This document shows, in pieces, positions 55,752-64,000 of a stretch of DNA of 64,000 nt. Location: positions 2,604,001-2,668,000 of the forward strand of contig CP019169.1 in the NCBI GenBank assembly GCA_001953215.1. The letters run 5' to 3'. The notes under the pieces are model-generated. The model made no database searches. It worked only from the letters and a program-made list of their open reading frames with translations, and was not told the DNA's origin. The DNA comes from Betaproteobacteria bacterium GR16-43 (lineage in GTDB: Bacteria; Pseudomonadota; Gammaproteobacteria; Burkholderiales; Usitatibacteraceae). A program made the translations under genes and the position numbers. Positions within the stretch are counted from its first letter, which is position 1. The number at the start of each line of letters is the position of its first letter.

Positions 55752-55802
55752 GGGCACACCGCGGAGAGCCATACCCATTAAATATCCCACCGCGAGGTTC
55801 CA

Positions 55803-55808
55803 TATATT
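55803..55808 (+). promoter_or_regulatory. Putative -10 element before the SGNH/VCBS gene
   Basis: TATATT lies in an A/T-rich patch (CCATATATTTTACGG) 48 nt before the ATG. This is the only clearly A/T-rich upstream region among the VCBS genes. No convincing -35 is visible. Confidence 0.35.
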
Positions 55809-55856
55809 TTACGGACCTTCGGCCGAGGCCTAGAGTCGGGATTCTCGGAGGGGTTC

Positions 55857-58800
55857 ATGCCCAAAAAAATACAATCCGCGGCGCTCGCATGCGCCGCGCT
55901 CCTGCTTGCGGGTGGCACGCTCGCGGCCCCCTTCACGCCCGGCAACGTCATCGTCTACCGCATCGGCAGCGGCGGCGCGGCCACGCTCACGGCCAACGGG
56001 AACCCCGTCTTCCTCGACGAGTACACGGCCTCGGGCACGCTCGTGCAATCGGTGCCGCTGCCTTCGGCGGCGGCGGGCGCCAGCAAAGCGCTGATCGCAA
56101 GCGGCACGGCGACCACGGATGGACACCTTGCGCGTTCCGCCGACGGCACGTGCATCGCCGTGCCGGGCTATGGCCGTGACCTCGGGACGGGCGCCGGCAA
56201 CGTGGTCTCGGGAACGATCGTGGGCGGGACCCCGATCCCGCGCGTCGTCGCACGCGTGACTAGCGCGGGCACGGTGGACGTGACGACCGCGTTGACGGAC
56301 TCCGCCGTGGCGGACAACTTCCGCAGCGCGACGTCCGTCGATTGCAGCGTGTTCTGGGTCGCCGGCGCGGCCGGCGGCGCCCGCTACGCGACGCGGGGAG
56401 CCACGACCTCGACGCAACTCACGGTGGTCGATGGTTCGAACCCGAGCCCGCGCGTGGCCGGCATTTTCGCGGGCCAGCTCTACATCTCCGCGCCGAATCC
56501 GCAGCGCGGCGTGGCACCCGTCGGCACCGGACTTCCCACCACGGGCCCCGCGGCCTACGTGCGCCTGCCCGGCCTCACGAACACCAACAGCACGAGCCCC
56601 TACGGCTTCTTCTTCGCGGATCTCGACGGCACTCCGGGCGTGGATACGCTCTACATCGCGGACGACCTGGGCGCGGCCCTCACGAAATTCTCGCTGGTCG
56701 GCGGCACCTGGGTCTCGAACGGCATCGTCGGCGTCGACGCGGACGACTATCGCTTCCTCACGGGCGTGGTGAGCGGCACCACGGTGACGCTCTACGCGGT
56801 GCGCGGCGGCAACCAGCTCGTCACGCTCACGGATGCGTCGGGCTACAACGGCGCGTTCGCCGGCACGCCGACCCTCCTTGCGACCGCGGCCGCGAACACG
56901 ACGTTTCGCGGCGTGACGCTCTCCCCGGTGCTGTCGGCCACGCCGCTCGCCGGGCCCGGCGGCTCCGTCTCGCCCGCGACCGCGCAGGCCGTCTCGCCCG
57001 GCGGCATGGCTGAATTCACGATCGTCGCCGACCCGAGCCACGATCGCGTCGTGACGGGCACGTGCGGCGGCGGTTTCGTGGGCAGTACCAACACGTATCG
57101 CACGAATGCCATCAATGCGAGCTGCACCGTGGACGCGTCCTTCCCGTCGATCGTGTTCCGCACGGTGACGTTCAGCTCGACGACGCATGGCACCGTCTCC
57201 GCCGACGGACCGGTGCAGGTCCAGCAGGGCACGACGTTCTCCTTCTCCGCCACGCCCGAGTCCGGCTACAAGGCCACGGTGGGCGGAAGCTGCGGAGTGA
57301 CGCCCACCGGCGGCAACGGCTACGTGACGCAGCCGATCAGTGCCGATTGCACGGTGGCCGTTTCGTTCGACCCGTTGCCGACTTACGCGGTGACTCCGTC
57401 CACGAACAACGCGCACGGCACGCTGACTCCCACGGGCGCGACCCTCGTCCTGCAGGGGCAGGCGCTTTCGTTCACGGTGACGCCCGAAGCGGGCTACAAC
57501 GCCGCGGTACGCGGCACGTGCGGCGGCGCGTGGACCAATGCGAACACCTACGTGACCGCGCCCATCCTGGGACCGTGCACGGTGCAGGCCACGTTCGCGA
57601 CCAGGCTCGTCCTCTTCGTGGGCAACAGCTACACGTTCGGCCGCGTCGATCCGGTGATGAGCTACAACGCCGCGAACGTGGCGGACCTCACGCACGCGAT
57701 GTGGCTCACGAACCCCACGGGCTCCAACAGCTTCGAGCCGCACCCGTGGGGCGGCATCCCGGGCGCCTTCAAGAAGATGATCGACCAGGCGGGCCTCGAC
57801 TGGGACGTGTCGATCTCCGCGCGCAATGCCGCATCGCTGCGCGGGCATTTCCTCAATTCGAACCCGGCGGGCTGGGACCTGCGCGGCAACGTCGCCTCGC
57901 AGCCGTTCGACACGGTGGTCCTGCAGGAGCTCAGCGATGGCGCGCTCCCCGACGGCCGTGGCGCCAACGCGAACCTCGCGAACTTCAACACCTACGCCGA
58001 CAAGCTCGAGAAATGGGTGCACTTCGGCGCGGCGGATCCGGAAACCGGCTCGCCGCAGCCGAACGTGAACGCCCGAACGACCGCGAACGTGTACCTGTAC
58101 CAGACGTGGGCGCGTCCCGACATGATCGCGCCGAACGGCACGGCGGGCCCGTTCTACACCGCCGCAGAGGGCCTCGAGTTGATGACGCAGCACCTGCACG
58201 ACGCGTACTTCGGCCGCGCGTCCAGCAACCTCGACTTCGAGGCGGTGAGCCCTGTCGGCGATGCGTTCCTGCGCGCGGTGCAGGAAGGCTTCGCGATGCG
58301 CGACCCGTACGTGCCCGAGCCCGGCAAGATCAACCTCTGGTTCACGGAAGACAACTTCCATCCCAGCAAGCATGGCTCGTATCTCAGCGCGCTCGTGCAC
58401 TTCGCGACGTTGACGGGTCTCGATCCCACGACGCTCGGCTCCGGCGAACTCGCGGCGGCGGACCTTGGCATCACGCCGGTCGAAGCGACGGAGCTGCAGC
58501 TTGCCGCGCGGCTCGCGGTGCTGCCGAAAGCGCCGTCGATCGGGGTAGCGACGCCGGGTCCGGCCGCTGCGATCGTCTCGTTTACGCCACCGGACAATGC
58601 CGGCCGGCTGCCGATCCTCGACTACACCGTCACTTGCTTCCAGTCCCAGGAGACGCACAGCGCCACGGGCACGACTTCACCGATCGCCGTGGTCGGGCTC
58701 AATCGTTTCCTGGGCGCCCAATGTTCGGTGGCCGCTCGCAACAGCGTCGGCTCGGGGACGGCTTCCAGCCTCTCCGATTCGATCTTCGCGGGAGTGGGTG

Positions 58801-59849
58801 CGCACGCGGCCATCGGCAGTTTCAACCTCGATGGGCGCGACGACATCGTGTGGCGCCATGCCGACGGGCGCGTGGCCATTTGGCTGATGGACGGCTTGCG
58901 CCTGGTGGCCGGCGCGGGAATCTTTCCGGCGGGGACGGGCTGGCGGGTCGTGCAAGTGACGAACTTCGATGGGGATCCCGGGCGAGCCGATCTGCTTTGG
59001 CAGCACACGGATGGCCGCATTGCGATCTATGCAATGGATGGCCTCACGGCGCTGGCCAAGGTCAACGTCGCCGGGCCGGGCACGCCCACGGTGACGCATG
59101 CGGTTCACCTCAAGTCGTCCTTCTTCACGGGCGACCTGTTGCTCCGTGCCAATGATGGGTCCCTGTTCGCCTGGGTGATCAATCCCAACACGATGATGTA
59201 CGACACCAAGATGCAGCTGGATCTGGGTGGCGAGCCGGGTTGGCGCGTCGCCGGCACGGGGAAATTCAGCAATCTCCCGATGAGTTCCATCCTGCTGGCG
59301 CATGACGACGGGCGGGTCATGAAGTGGGACATGGACGAGGCCTTTCCGCTGGCGAAGACGAACCTCCTTCCGGCGGGAACGGGATGGAGCGTTCATCGGG
59401 TGGCCGATCTCGACGGCGACCTCAACTCCGACATCCTCTGGCGGCACGCCGATGGCAGCGTTGCCGCGTGGCGTATGAACGGCAATGAGATCGTCGAAGG
59501 CGCGACCCTCCTCGGACCGGGCACCGGCTGGAGCATCACGCACACCGCCGATTTCAACGGCGACGGCAAGGACGACCTTCTCTGGCGACACGCGGATGGT
59601 CGCGTCGCGATCTGGCTCATGAACGGCATCACCCCGATCGCGACCACGGAAATCCTCGGTCCCGGCACGGGCTGGACCGTGCGAAACCTGCTCGACTTCA
59701 ACGGCGATGGAAAACGCGACATCCTTTGGGTCCATACGGATGGGAGCGTGGCCATCTGGTTGATGAACGGTACGTCCGTGATGGACGGTGCGACGATCCT
59801 CGGCCCCGGGACGGGCTGGGATCCGGTGGGGGTCTCGCCGTACTTCTAG
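55857..59849 (+). CDS. Exported multidomain SGNH-hydrolase-like protein with degenerate seven-blade VCBS propeller
   Basis: 1330 aa. A signal peptide (MPKKIQSAALACAALLLAGGTLAA) and a strong GGAGGGG ribosome site mark the start. Residues about 25-350 read as a beta-propeller-like part; about 360-580 carry three bacterial Ig-like/InlB-B-type repeats (GTVSADGPVQVQQGTTFSFSATPESGY in outline) each with a GxCG Cys. Residues about 583-870 look like an SGNH/GDSL hydrolase: FVGNSYTFG with Ser591, and DNFHPSKHGS with Asp832 and His835, giving a plausible triad. An Fn3-like domain follows (about 895-985). Residues 988-1330 form seven VCBS-like units, of which units 2-4 have lost the DxDGDG loop. Likely an extracellular esterase; the substrate is unknown. 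Confidence 0.78.
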   Translation: MPKKIQSAALACAALLLAGGTLAAPFTPGNVIVYRIGSGGAATLTANGNPVFLDEYTASGTLVQSVPLPSAAAGASKALIASGTATTDGHLARSADGTCIAVPGYGRDLGTGAGNVVSGTIVGGTPIPRVVARVTSAGTVDVTTALTDSAVADNFRSATSVDCSVFWVAGAAGGARYATRGATTSTQLTVVDGSNPSPRVAGIFAGQLYISAPNPQRGVAPVGTGLPTTGPAAYVRLPGLTNTNSTSPYGFFFADLDGTPGVDTLYIADDLGAALTKFSLVGGTWVSNGIVGVDADDYRFLTGVVSGTTVTLYAVRGGNQLVTLTDASGYNGAFAGTPTLLATAAANTTFRGVTLSPVLSATPLAGPGGSVSPATAQAVSPGGMAEFTIVADPSHDRVVTGTCGGGFVGSTNTYRTNAINASCTVDASFPSIVFRTVTFSSTTHGTVSADGPVQVQQGTTFSFSATPESGYKATVGGSCGVTPTGGNGYVTQPISADCTVAVSFDPLPTYAVTPSTNNAHGTLTPTGATLVLQGQALSFTVTPEAGYNAAVRGTCGGAWTNANTYVTAPILGPCTVQATFATRLVLFVGNSYTFGRVDPVMSYNAANVADLTHAMWLTNPTGSNSFEPHPWGGIPGAFKKMIDQAGLDWDVSISARNAASLRGHFLNSNPAGWDLRGNVASQPFDTVVLQELSDGALPDGRGANANLANFNTYADKLEKWVHFGAADPETGSPQPNVNARTTANVYLYQTWARPDMIAPNGTAGPFYTAAEGLELMTQHLHDAYFGRASSNLDFEAVSPVGDAFLRAVQEGFAMRDPYVPEPGKINLWFTEDNFHPSKHGSYLSALVHFATLTGLDPTTLGSGELAAADLGITPVEATELQLAARLAVLPKAPSIGVATPGPAAAIVSFTPPDNAGRLPILDYTVTCFQSQETHSATGTTSPIAVVGLNRFLGAQCSVAARNSVGSGTASSLSDSIFAGVGAHAAIGSFNLDGRDDIVWRHADGRVAIWLMDGLRLVAGAGIFPAGTGWRVVQVTNFDGDPGRADLLWQHTDGRIAIYAMDGLTALAKVNVAGPGTPTVTHAVHLKSSFFTGDLLLRANDGSLFAWVINPNTMMYDTKMQLDLGGEPGWRVAGTGKFSNLPMSSILLAHDDGRVMKWDMDEAFPLAKTNLLPAGTGWSVHRVADLDGDLNSDILWRHADGSVAAWRMNGNEIVEGATLLGPGTGWSITHTADFNGDGKDDLLWRHADGRVAIWLMNGITPIATTEILGPGTGWTVRNLLDFNGDGKRDILWVHTDGSVAIWLMNGTSVMDGATILGPGTGWDPVGVSPYF

Positions 59850-59998
59850 GGTCCAGGCGGGCAGCAGGTCCCAGAGGCGGCAGGCCCCTGGGAGGCAGGG
59901 CGAAGTTTTTTTCAGCGGCCGTGATCCTCGGCCGCCCCGGATCGCGATAGGTCGGATAGGGACACCTATTTCCGCTTCTCGCATCCGGGGAAAAAAAC

Positions 59999-62900
59999 AT
60001 GAACGCCTTGCCGCGCGCACTTCGCTGCCTCGCCACGCTTCTCCTTCTCACGCTTTCCCTCGACGCCGCCGCGCAGGCTTTCGCCGGCGACCTGGTGCGG
60101 CGGGCGGCCGCCAAGCGGACCGTGGCTCCGGCGCCCTTCCTGGCCGACGCAAGCCGCACGCGTCCGGTGGAGATCGACCGCGAGGCGATCGCCAAGGCGG
60201 GCCGGGCCCTCCTGGCCAAGCGCGCCGAAGCGCCCCTGCTCAACATCGCGTTCTTCGACGACGTGGTGACCACCGTCGAGATCACCGGCAGCGAGCGCAC
60301 GCAGGGCGGCGGCACGGCCCTGGTCGGGCGCATCGCCGGTGACCCGGCCAGCTCCGCGGTGATCGTGGACAACGGCGGCGCGCTCACCGTGCTGGTGGCG
60401 GGCGCGCAGGGCCGCTTCAGCCTGCACGGCTCCGCGGAGCGCGGCTACGTCGCAGCGCAGGTCACGAAGGATCTCGTCCCGACGGTCAAGAGTGACGAAG
60501 CTCGCGTGCCCGAGTGGGCGCGCTTCCTGGAGAAGTCCGGGAAGGCCAAGCGGGCCCCGACCGCCGGGGCGAAGGTCGAACGCCTCGAGGATGACGGCAA
60601 CACCATCGATGTGATGGTGCTCTACACGCAGGCCGTGAGCGGGCTGTACCAGACGATCGCGCAACTGGAGGCCGTGATCGACGCGCAGGTCGCGCTCACG
60701 AACCTGGTGTACCAGAACTCCAACGTGAAGCACCGCATCCGGCTCGTCTACAAGGGCTACCTTCCGTACCTGGAAGCCGACGTGCGCCAGGATCTCTATC
60801 GCCTGAACGACAAGACCCATTTGTCCGGCGGCAGCGTGCAGATCCTGCGCGACGCCTACCGCGCCGACCTCGTGAGCGTGTGGGGCGCCTGGCCGCAGGT
60901 CTGCGGCATCGCCTTCGTCGGCGACGCCGAGGTGCACGCGATGGAGGCGTACGCCACCAGCCTCGTGAACGCGCCGTCCTGCACTGGAGCCGGCAGCTAC
61001 ACCTTCGCCCACGAGCTCGGTCACTCGATGTACCTGTCGCACAACCGCGAGCAATACGCCTATCCGTTCCCGCAACGCCTCACGCCGGAAGGCAGCCGGA
61101 TCAGCGTGGACGTCGGTTACGCGCATGGCTACCTGGACGACGTCAACCGCTTCTATACGGTGATGTCGTACCCGGGCGCGGTCTCCGGCGCCAGAGTCCC
61201 GTATTTCTCGAACCCCAACCTCACGTTCGACAATCGCGCGTTCTACCCGGGCGCGGCCGCGAATGCGCCGCTGGGCGACGCCGTGCTCGCCCACGAGCAG
61301 CACGCCCTCGATGACACGCGCGAGACGGTGGCCAACTACCGCGTCTCGCTCGAGGCGGTGAACGTGCCCGGCACGGTCATCTTCAGGCAGCCGTACCAGC
61401 CGGCGCGCGACACCGACGGCAGCGTGACCCTCAAGGTCGCGCGCGTCGCGGGTGACGCAGGTACCGTGCTCGCGACTTACACGACGGTTCCGGGAACCGC
61501 GCTGCCGGGCGTGCACTACACGCCGGTCACCGGCCAGCTCTCCTGGGGCCCGGGCGACGACACCGAGCGCGAGGTCATCGTGCCGATCGCCGCTGCCGTC
61601 TCCGGCGCGTCGAAGACGTTCACCGTGTCGCTCGCGACCTCCACGGCCGGCGCGTACGCGGGCGGGCAGGAAGGCCTGGGCGCCAACATCGCGGTCGTGA
61701 TCGAAGACGACCAACCCGATCCCTTCCCCGGCACGCAGCTTCCCGCAGGATTCACGTCCACGCACTCCGCGGGCAACCCGTGGTCGGCGGACACGAAGCA
61801 GGGCTTCACCAGCACGACGAGCCTGCAGTCCGGCCTGGTGTATCCGGGCACGTCCGACTTGAACTACTCCGACATCTTCGCCGGCGGCAACGTCACGTTC
61901 GTCTTCAAGATGTCCTCCAGCGAGGGGGGTGCCAGCAGCTTCGAGTTCTCGATCGACGGCGCACCCGCGTACGTCCGCCAGGGCGGCGAGACGCCGTGGA
62001 CCTTCGTTTCCATCTACGTGCCGCCGGGGCAGCACGCGCTGCGCTGGCGCTTCACCAACAGCGGCACCGAACCCAGCTACTCCGAAGACCGCATGTGGGT
62101 GGACGAGATCACGCTGCCGTCGCAGCCCGCGGCCAACATCTCGCACCTGGCCTACATCGCCAACACGGGCGTGAATACGCTCTCGGCGATCGACGTGCGC
62201 ACCAATAACGTCGTCTCCACCCTGCCGGTGTGCGCCAGCCCGAAAGGTGTCGCCGTGCATCCGAACGGCCTCAAGGCGTACGTGGTCTGCAGCTCGGGCA
62301 GCGTCGCGGTGGTCGACACGGTGATGAATACCGTCATCAAGACGCTCTCGCCGGGCAGCAACCCCCACAGCGTGGCGGTCACGCCCGACGGGACGCGCGC
62401 CTACGTGACGCACTTCAACCTGGGGCAGGTCTCCGTGATCGACACGGCGACCGACACGCTGCTCCCGCCGATCCCGGCGACCGGCGCGAGCGGCATCGAT
62501 ATCAACCGCGCAGGCACGCGCGCCTACGTCTCGAGGGCCAACGGCAGCGAGGTGCACGCGATCGACCTCACCACGGGCACGTCGCTGGGCAGCGTGCTGT
62601 GGAGCTTCAACCCGTACAACCCGATCGGCATCGCGGTCGCCCAGGACACGAACAAGGTCTACTCGGTCGCCAACCAGAACGGCAACGTGAAGATCTACGA
62701 CGCGAACACCAACACGTACCCGACCTGGATTGCGGTCGGCGGACAGCCCGTGGGCATCGCGCTGCATGACGGAACGCGTCGCGGCTACGTCACCACCGGC
62801 ACGGGCGGCACGCTCGCGGTGGTCGACCTGAACACCAACGGCGTCATCGCCCAGGTTCCAGTCGGTTCGGGCTACGGTGTCGCGGTGACCGCCGACGGCG

Positions 62901-64000
62901 GCCGCGCATACGTGCTCGACGGTTCCAATGGCACCGTGAAGGTCGTCGACACGAACCTGCTGCAGGTCATCGCGACGGTGAGCGTCGGATCGAGCTCGGC
63001 CGGGCTCGGCAAGTTCATCAAGCCGGCCACGGTGGCCGCGCCGCCCACCGACATCATCGCGGGACCGGGCAACGAGAACATCACGCTCACGTTCCCCGCG
63101 ACCGTCAACGACGGCGGCATGCCGGTCATCCGCTACGAGGCCACCTGCCAGCCCGGCAATGTGACGGCCAGCGCCACGGGCACGACCATCGTCGTGAATG
63201 GCCTCGCCAACGGCGTAGCCTCGAGCTGCACGGTGCGCACCGTGAACGCGCGCGGCACCGGCCCGGCCTCGGCCGTCGCGAGCGCCACTCCGAACACGGG
63301 CACCACGATCATGAGCGCGAACGCGACCACGTTCACCGTGCTCTCCGCGGGCAGCTTCCGCGTCACCACGAGTGGCGTCACGCCGACGTCGTACACCGCC
63401 ACGGGCACGCTGCCCGCGGGCGTGGCACTGTCGGCGGGTGGCTTCATCACGGGCGCGCCGGCCAGCGGCACGGCGGGCGTCTATCCGTTCACGATCAACG
63501 CGATGAGCGGTGCGAGCGTCGCGGGCACGCAGTCCTTCACGTTGACCGTCGCGAAGATTCCGCAGGCGATCACGTACGAAGGCTTTCCCACGATGTCCGA
63601 GACCGGCGCGCCGGTGACGCTGGCCGCCACCGGCGGCGGATCGGGCAACCCGGTGACGTTCACGTCGGGCAGCCTCGGCGTCTGCACCGTCTCCGGCAAC
63701 GTCGTCACGATGGTCGACGGCGGCGTCTGCGTGATCCTCGCGGACCAGGCGGGAAGTACGGACTATTCGGCCGCGCCGCAGCGCCGCTCGGACACGACGA
63801 TCCGCTTCACGCAGACGGTGGCCTTCGCGCCCGCGCTCCCCGCGTCCAGCGGGCTGAACACCGCGGCTCGCGTCGAAGCGTGGACCAACCTGGGCGTCCG
63901 GGTGGCCACCTACGTCAGCACGCCGGACACCTGCTCGCAGGACAACTCGTATCCGCGCACGCTGTACTTCAACAAGCCCGGCACTTGCACGGTGTACGCC
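59999..64000 (+). CDS. Giant exported metzincin-like protease with Calx-beta and YVTN propeller domains (3' end outside window)
   Basis: At least 1334 codons, open at the right edge. The signal peptide MNALPRALRCLATLLLLTLS is followed by a propeptide-like part and a metalloprotease domain (about residues 200-440): HELGHSMYLSH with zinc ligands H338, H342 and H348 and base E339, and a Met-turn VMSYPG with M389. The metzincin Gly before the third His is Tyr here. Then come a Calx-beta domain (about 460-570), a jelly-roll-like segment with MWVDEITLP, a YVTN-type seven-repeat propeller (about 715-1000; AYIANTGVNTLSAIDV, GVAVHPNGLKAYV), an Fn3 domain and Ig-like (He_PIG-type) repeats. No VCBS blades appear before the edge. 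It is probably secreted, and its last domain is unknown. Confidence 0.8.
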   Translation, partial: MNALPRALRCLATLLLLTLSLDAAAQAFAGDLVRRAAAKRTVAPAPFLADASRTRPVEIDREAIAKAGRALLAKRAEAPLLNIAFFDDVVTTVEITGSERTQGGGTALVGRIAGDPASSAVIVDNGGALTVLVAGAQGRFSLHGSAERGYVAAQVTKDLVPTVKSDEARVPEWARFLEKSGKAKRAPTAGAKVERLEDDGNTIDVMVLYTQAVSGLYQTIAQLEAVIDAQVALTNLVYQNSNVKHRIRLVYKGYLPYLEADVRQDLYRLNDKTHLSGGSVQILRDAYRADLVSVWGAWPQVCGIAFVGDAEVHAMEAYATSLVNAPSCTGAGSYTFAHELGHSMYLSHNREQYAYPFPQRLTPEGSRISVDVGYAHGYLDDVNRFYTVMSYPGAVSGARVPYFSNPNLTFDNRAFYPGAAANAPLGDAVLAHEQHALDDTRETVANYRVSLEAVNVPGTVIFRQPYQPARDTDGSVTLKVARVAGDAGTVLATYTTVPGTALPGVHYTPVTGQLSWGPGDDTEREVIVPIAAAVSGASKTFTVSLATSTAGAYAGGQEGLGANIAVVIEDDQPDPFPGTQLPAGFTSTHSAGNPWSADTKQGFTSTTSLQSGLVYPGTSDLNYSDIFAGGNVTFVFKMSSSEGGASSFEFSIDGAPAYVRQGGETPWTFVSIYVPPGQHALRWRFTNSGTEPSYSEDRMWVDEITLPSQPAANISHLAYIANTGVNTLSAIDVRTNNVVSTLPVCASPKGVAVHPNGLKAYVVCSSGSVAVVDTVMNTVIKTLSPGSNPHSVAVTPDGTRAYVTHFNLGQVSVIDTATDTLLPPIPATGASGIDINRAGTRAYVSRANGSEVHAIDLTTGTSLGSVLWSFNPYNPIGIAVAQDTNKVYSVANQNGNVKIYDANTNTYPTWIAVGGQPVGIALHDGTRRGYVTTGTGGTLAVVDLNTNGVIAQVPVGSGYGVAVTADGGRAYVLDGSNGTVKVVDTNLLQVIATVSVGSSSAGLGKFIKPATVAAPPTDIIAGPGNENITLTFPATVNDGGMPVIRYEATCQPGNVTASATGTTIVVNGLANGVASSCTVRTVNARGTGPASAVASATPNTGTTIMSANATTFTVLSAGSFRVTTSGVTPTSYTATGTLPAGVALSAGGFITGAPASGTAGVYPFTINAMSGASVAGTQSFTLTVAKIPQAITYEGFPTMSETGAPVTLAATGGGSGNPVTFTSGSLGVCTVSGNVVTMVDGGVCVILADQAGSTDYSAAPQRRSDTTIRFTQTVAFAPALPASSGLNTAARVEAWTNLGVRVATYVSTPDTCSQDNSYPRTLYFNKPGTCTVYA

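Noticed and set aside
42458-59840. CRISPR or satellite-like array, because of regular 144-nt periodicity
   Set aside because: The period is the 48-residue VCBS blade within continuous reading frames; there are no short identical repeats with unique spacers and no cas genes.
41855-59849. RTX toxins exported by a type I system
   Set aside because: The calcium motifs are DxDGDGxxD of VCBS/FG-GAP type, not GGxGxDxUx nonapeptides. The proteins have N-terminal Sec signals, and no type I exporter genes are present.
59886-59935. Intrinsic terminator after the SGNH/VCBS gene
   Set aside because: A 7-nt T-run and two hairpins are present, but the T-run does not directly follow either stem, so the structure is not canonical.

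Overview
The window is a high-GC (roughly two-thirds G+C by eye) bacterial chromosome segment that is very probably from a betaproteobacterium. The evidence is the gene order tig-clpP-clpX-lon-hupB-tRNA-tRNA-ppiD followed by a convergent fabI, an hpnCDE squalene operon, and an oligopeptide ABC cluster next to a secreted M3 peptidase. A relative of Usitatibacter or a deep Burkholderiales/Nitrosomonadales lineage would fit, but the species cannot be fixed from sequence reading alone.

Layout. (1) 3-3561, minus strand: a signalling operon of class III cyclase with PEGA-like domain, TPR lipoprotein and membrane Ser/Thr kinase. (2) 3689-7421, minus: hpnC-hpnD-hpnE plus a YciK-like SDR; the first three convert farnesyl diphosphate to squalene. 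(3) 7522-15975, plus: tRNA-Leu, trigger factor, ClpP, ClpX, Lon, HU, tRNA-Val, tRNA-Asp and PpiD, a proteostasis block with a sigma-32-like promoter before lon and a clean terminator after tRNA-Asp. (4) fabI on minus. (5) 16892-28024, plus: three tandem family 5 solute-binding proteins, two permeases, a fused double ATPase and an exported M3 oligopeptidase, a complete peptide uptake and digestion unit. (6) 28025-28533: a gene-free stretch with two different palindromic elements. (7) 28534-31946: an ECF sigma factor and a Ser/Thr kinase with TPR-like repeats.

(8) The most unusual part is 32023-64000, all on plus. It opens with eight tandem paralogues of exported proteins. Each has a signal peptide, a mature start near DIVLTPP, a run of NTTGxxNTAxG-type repeats and a C-terminal S74/intramolecular-chaperone domain of the kind found on phage tail spikes. 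Most are translationally coupled. The last overlaps the first of six large exported proteins that share an about 340-residue C-terminal module of exactly seven FG-GAP/VCBS blades. The N-terminal parts of those six all differ: beta-solenoid, HzsA-like with one CxxCH haem site, right-handed beta-helix, GH44 endoglucanase, SBBP-type propeller, and SGNH hydrolase. A very large metzincin-like protein runs off the right edge.

Reading the parts together: regions 1-5 are mostly housekeeping, while regions 7-8 look like an accessory cell-surface or secretome locus. My inference is that the ECF/kinase pair may control it, that the S74 proteins form trimeric surface fibres, and that the shared propeller is a common export, attachment or docking module for diverse enzymes. 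This has not been shown by anything outside the sequence.
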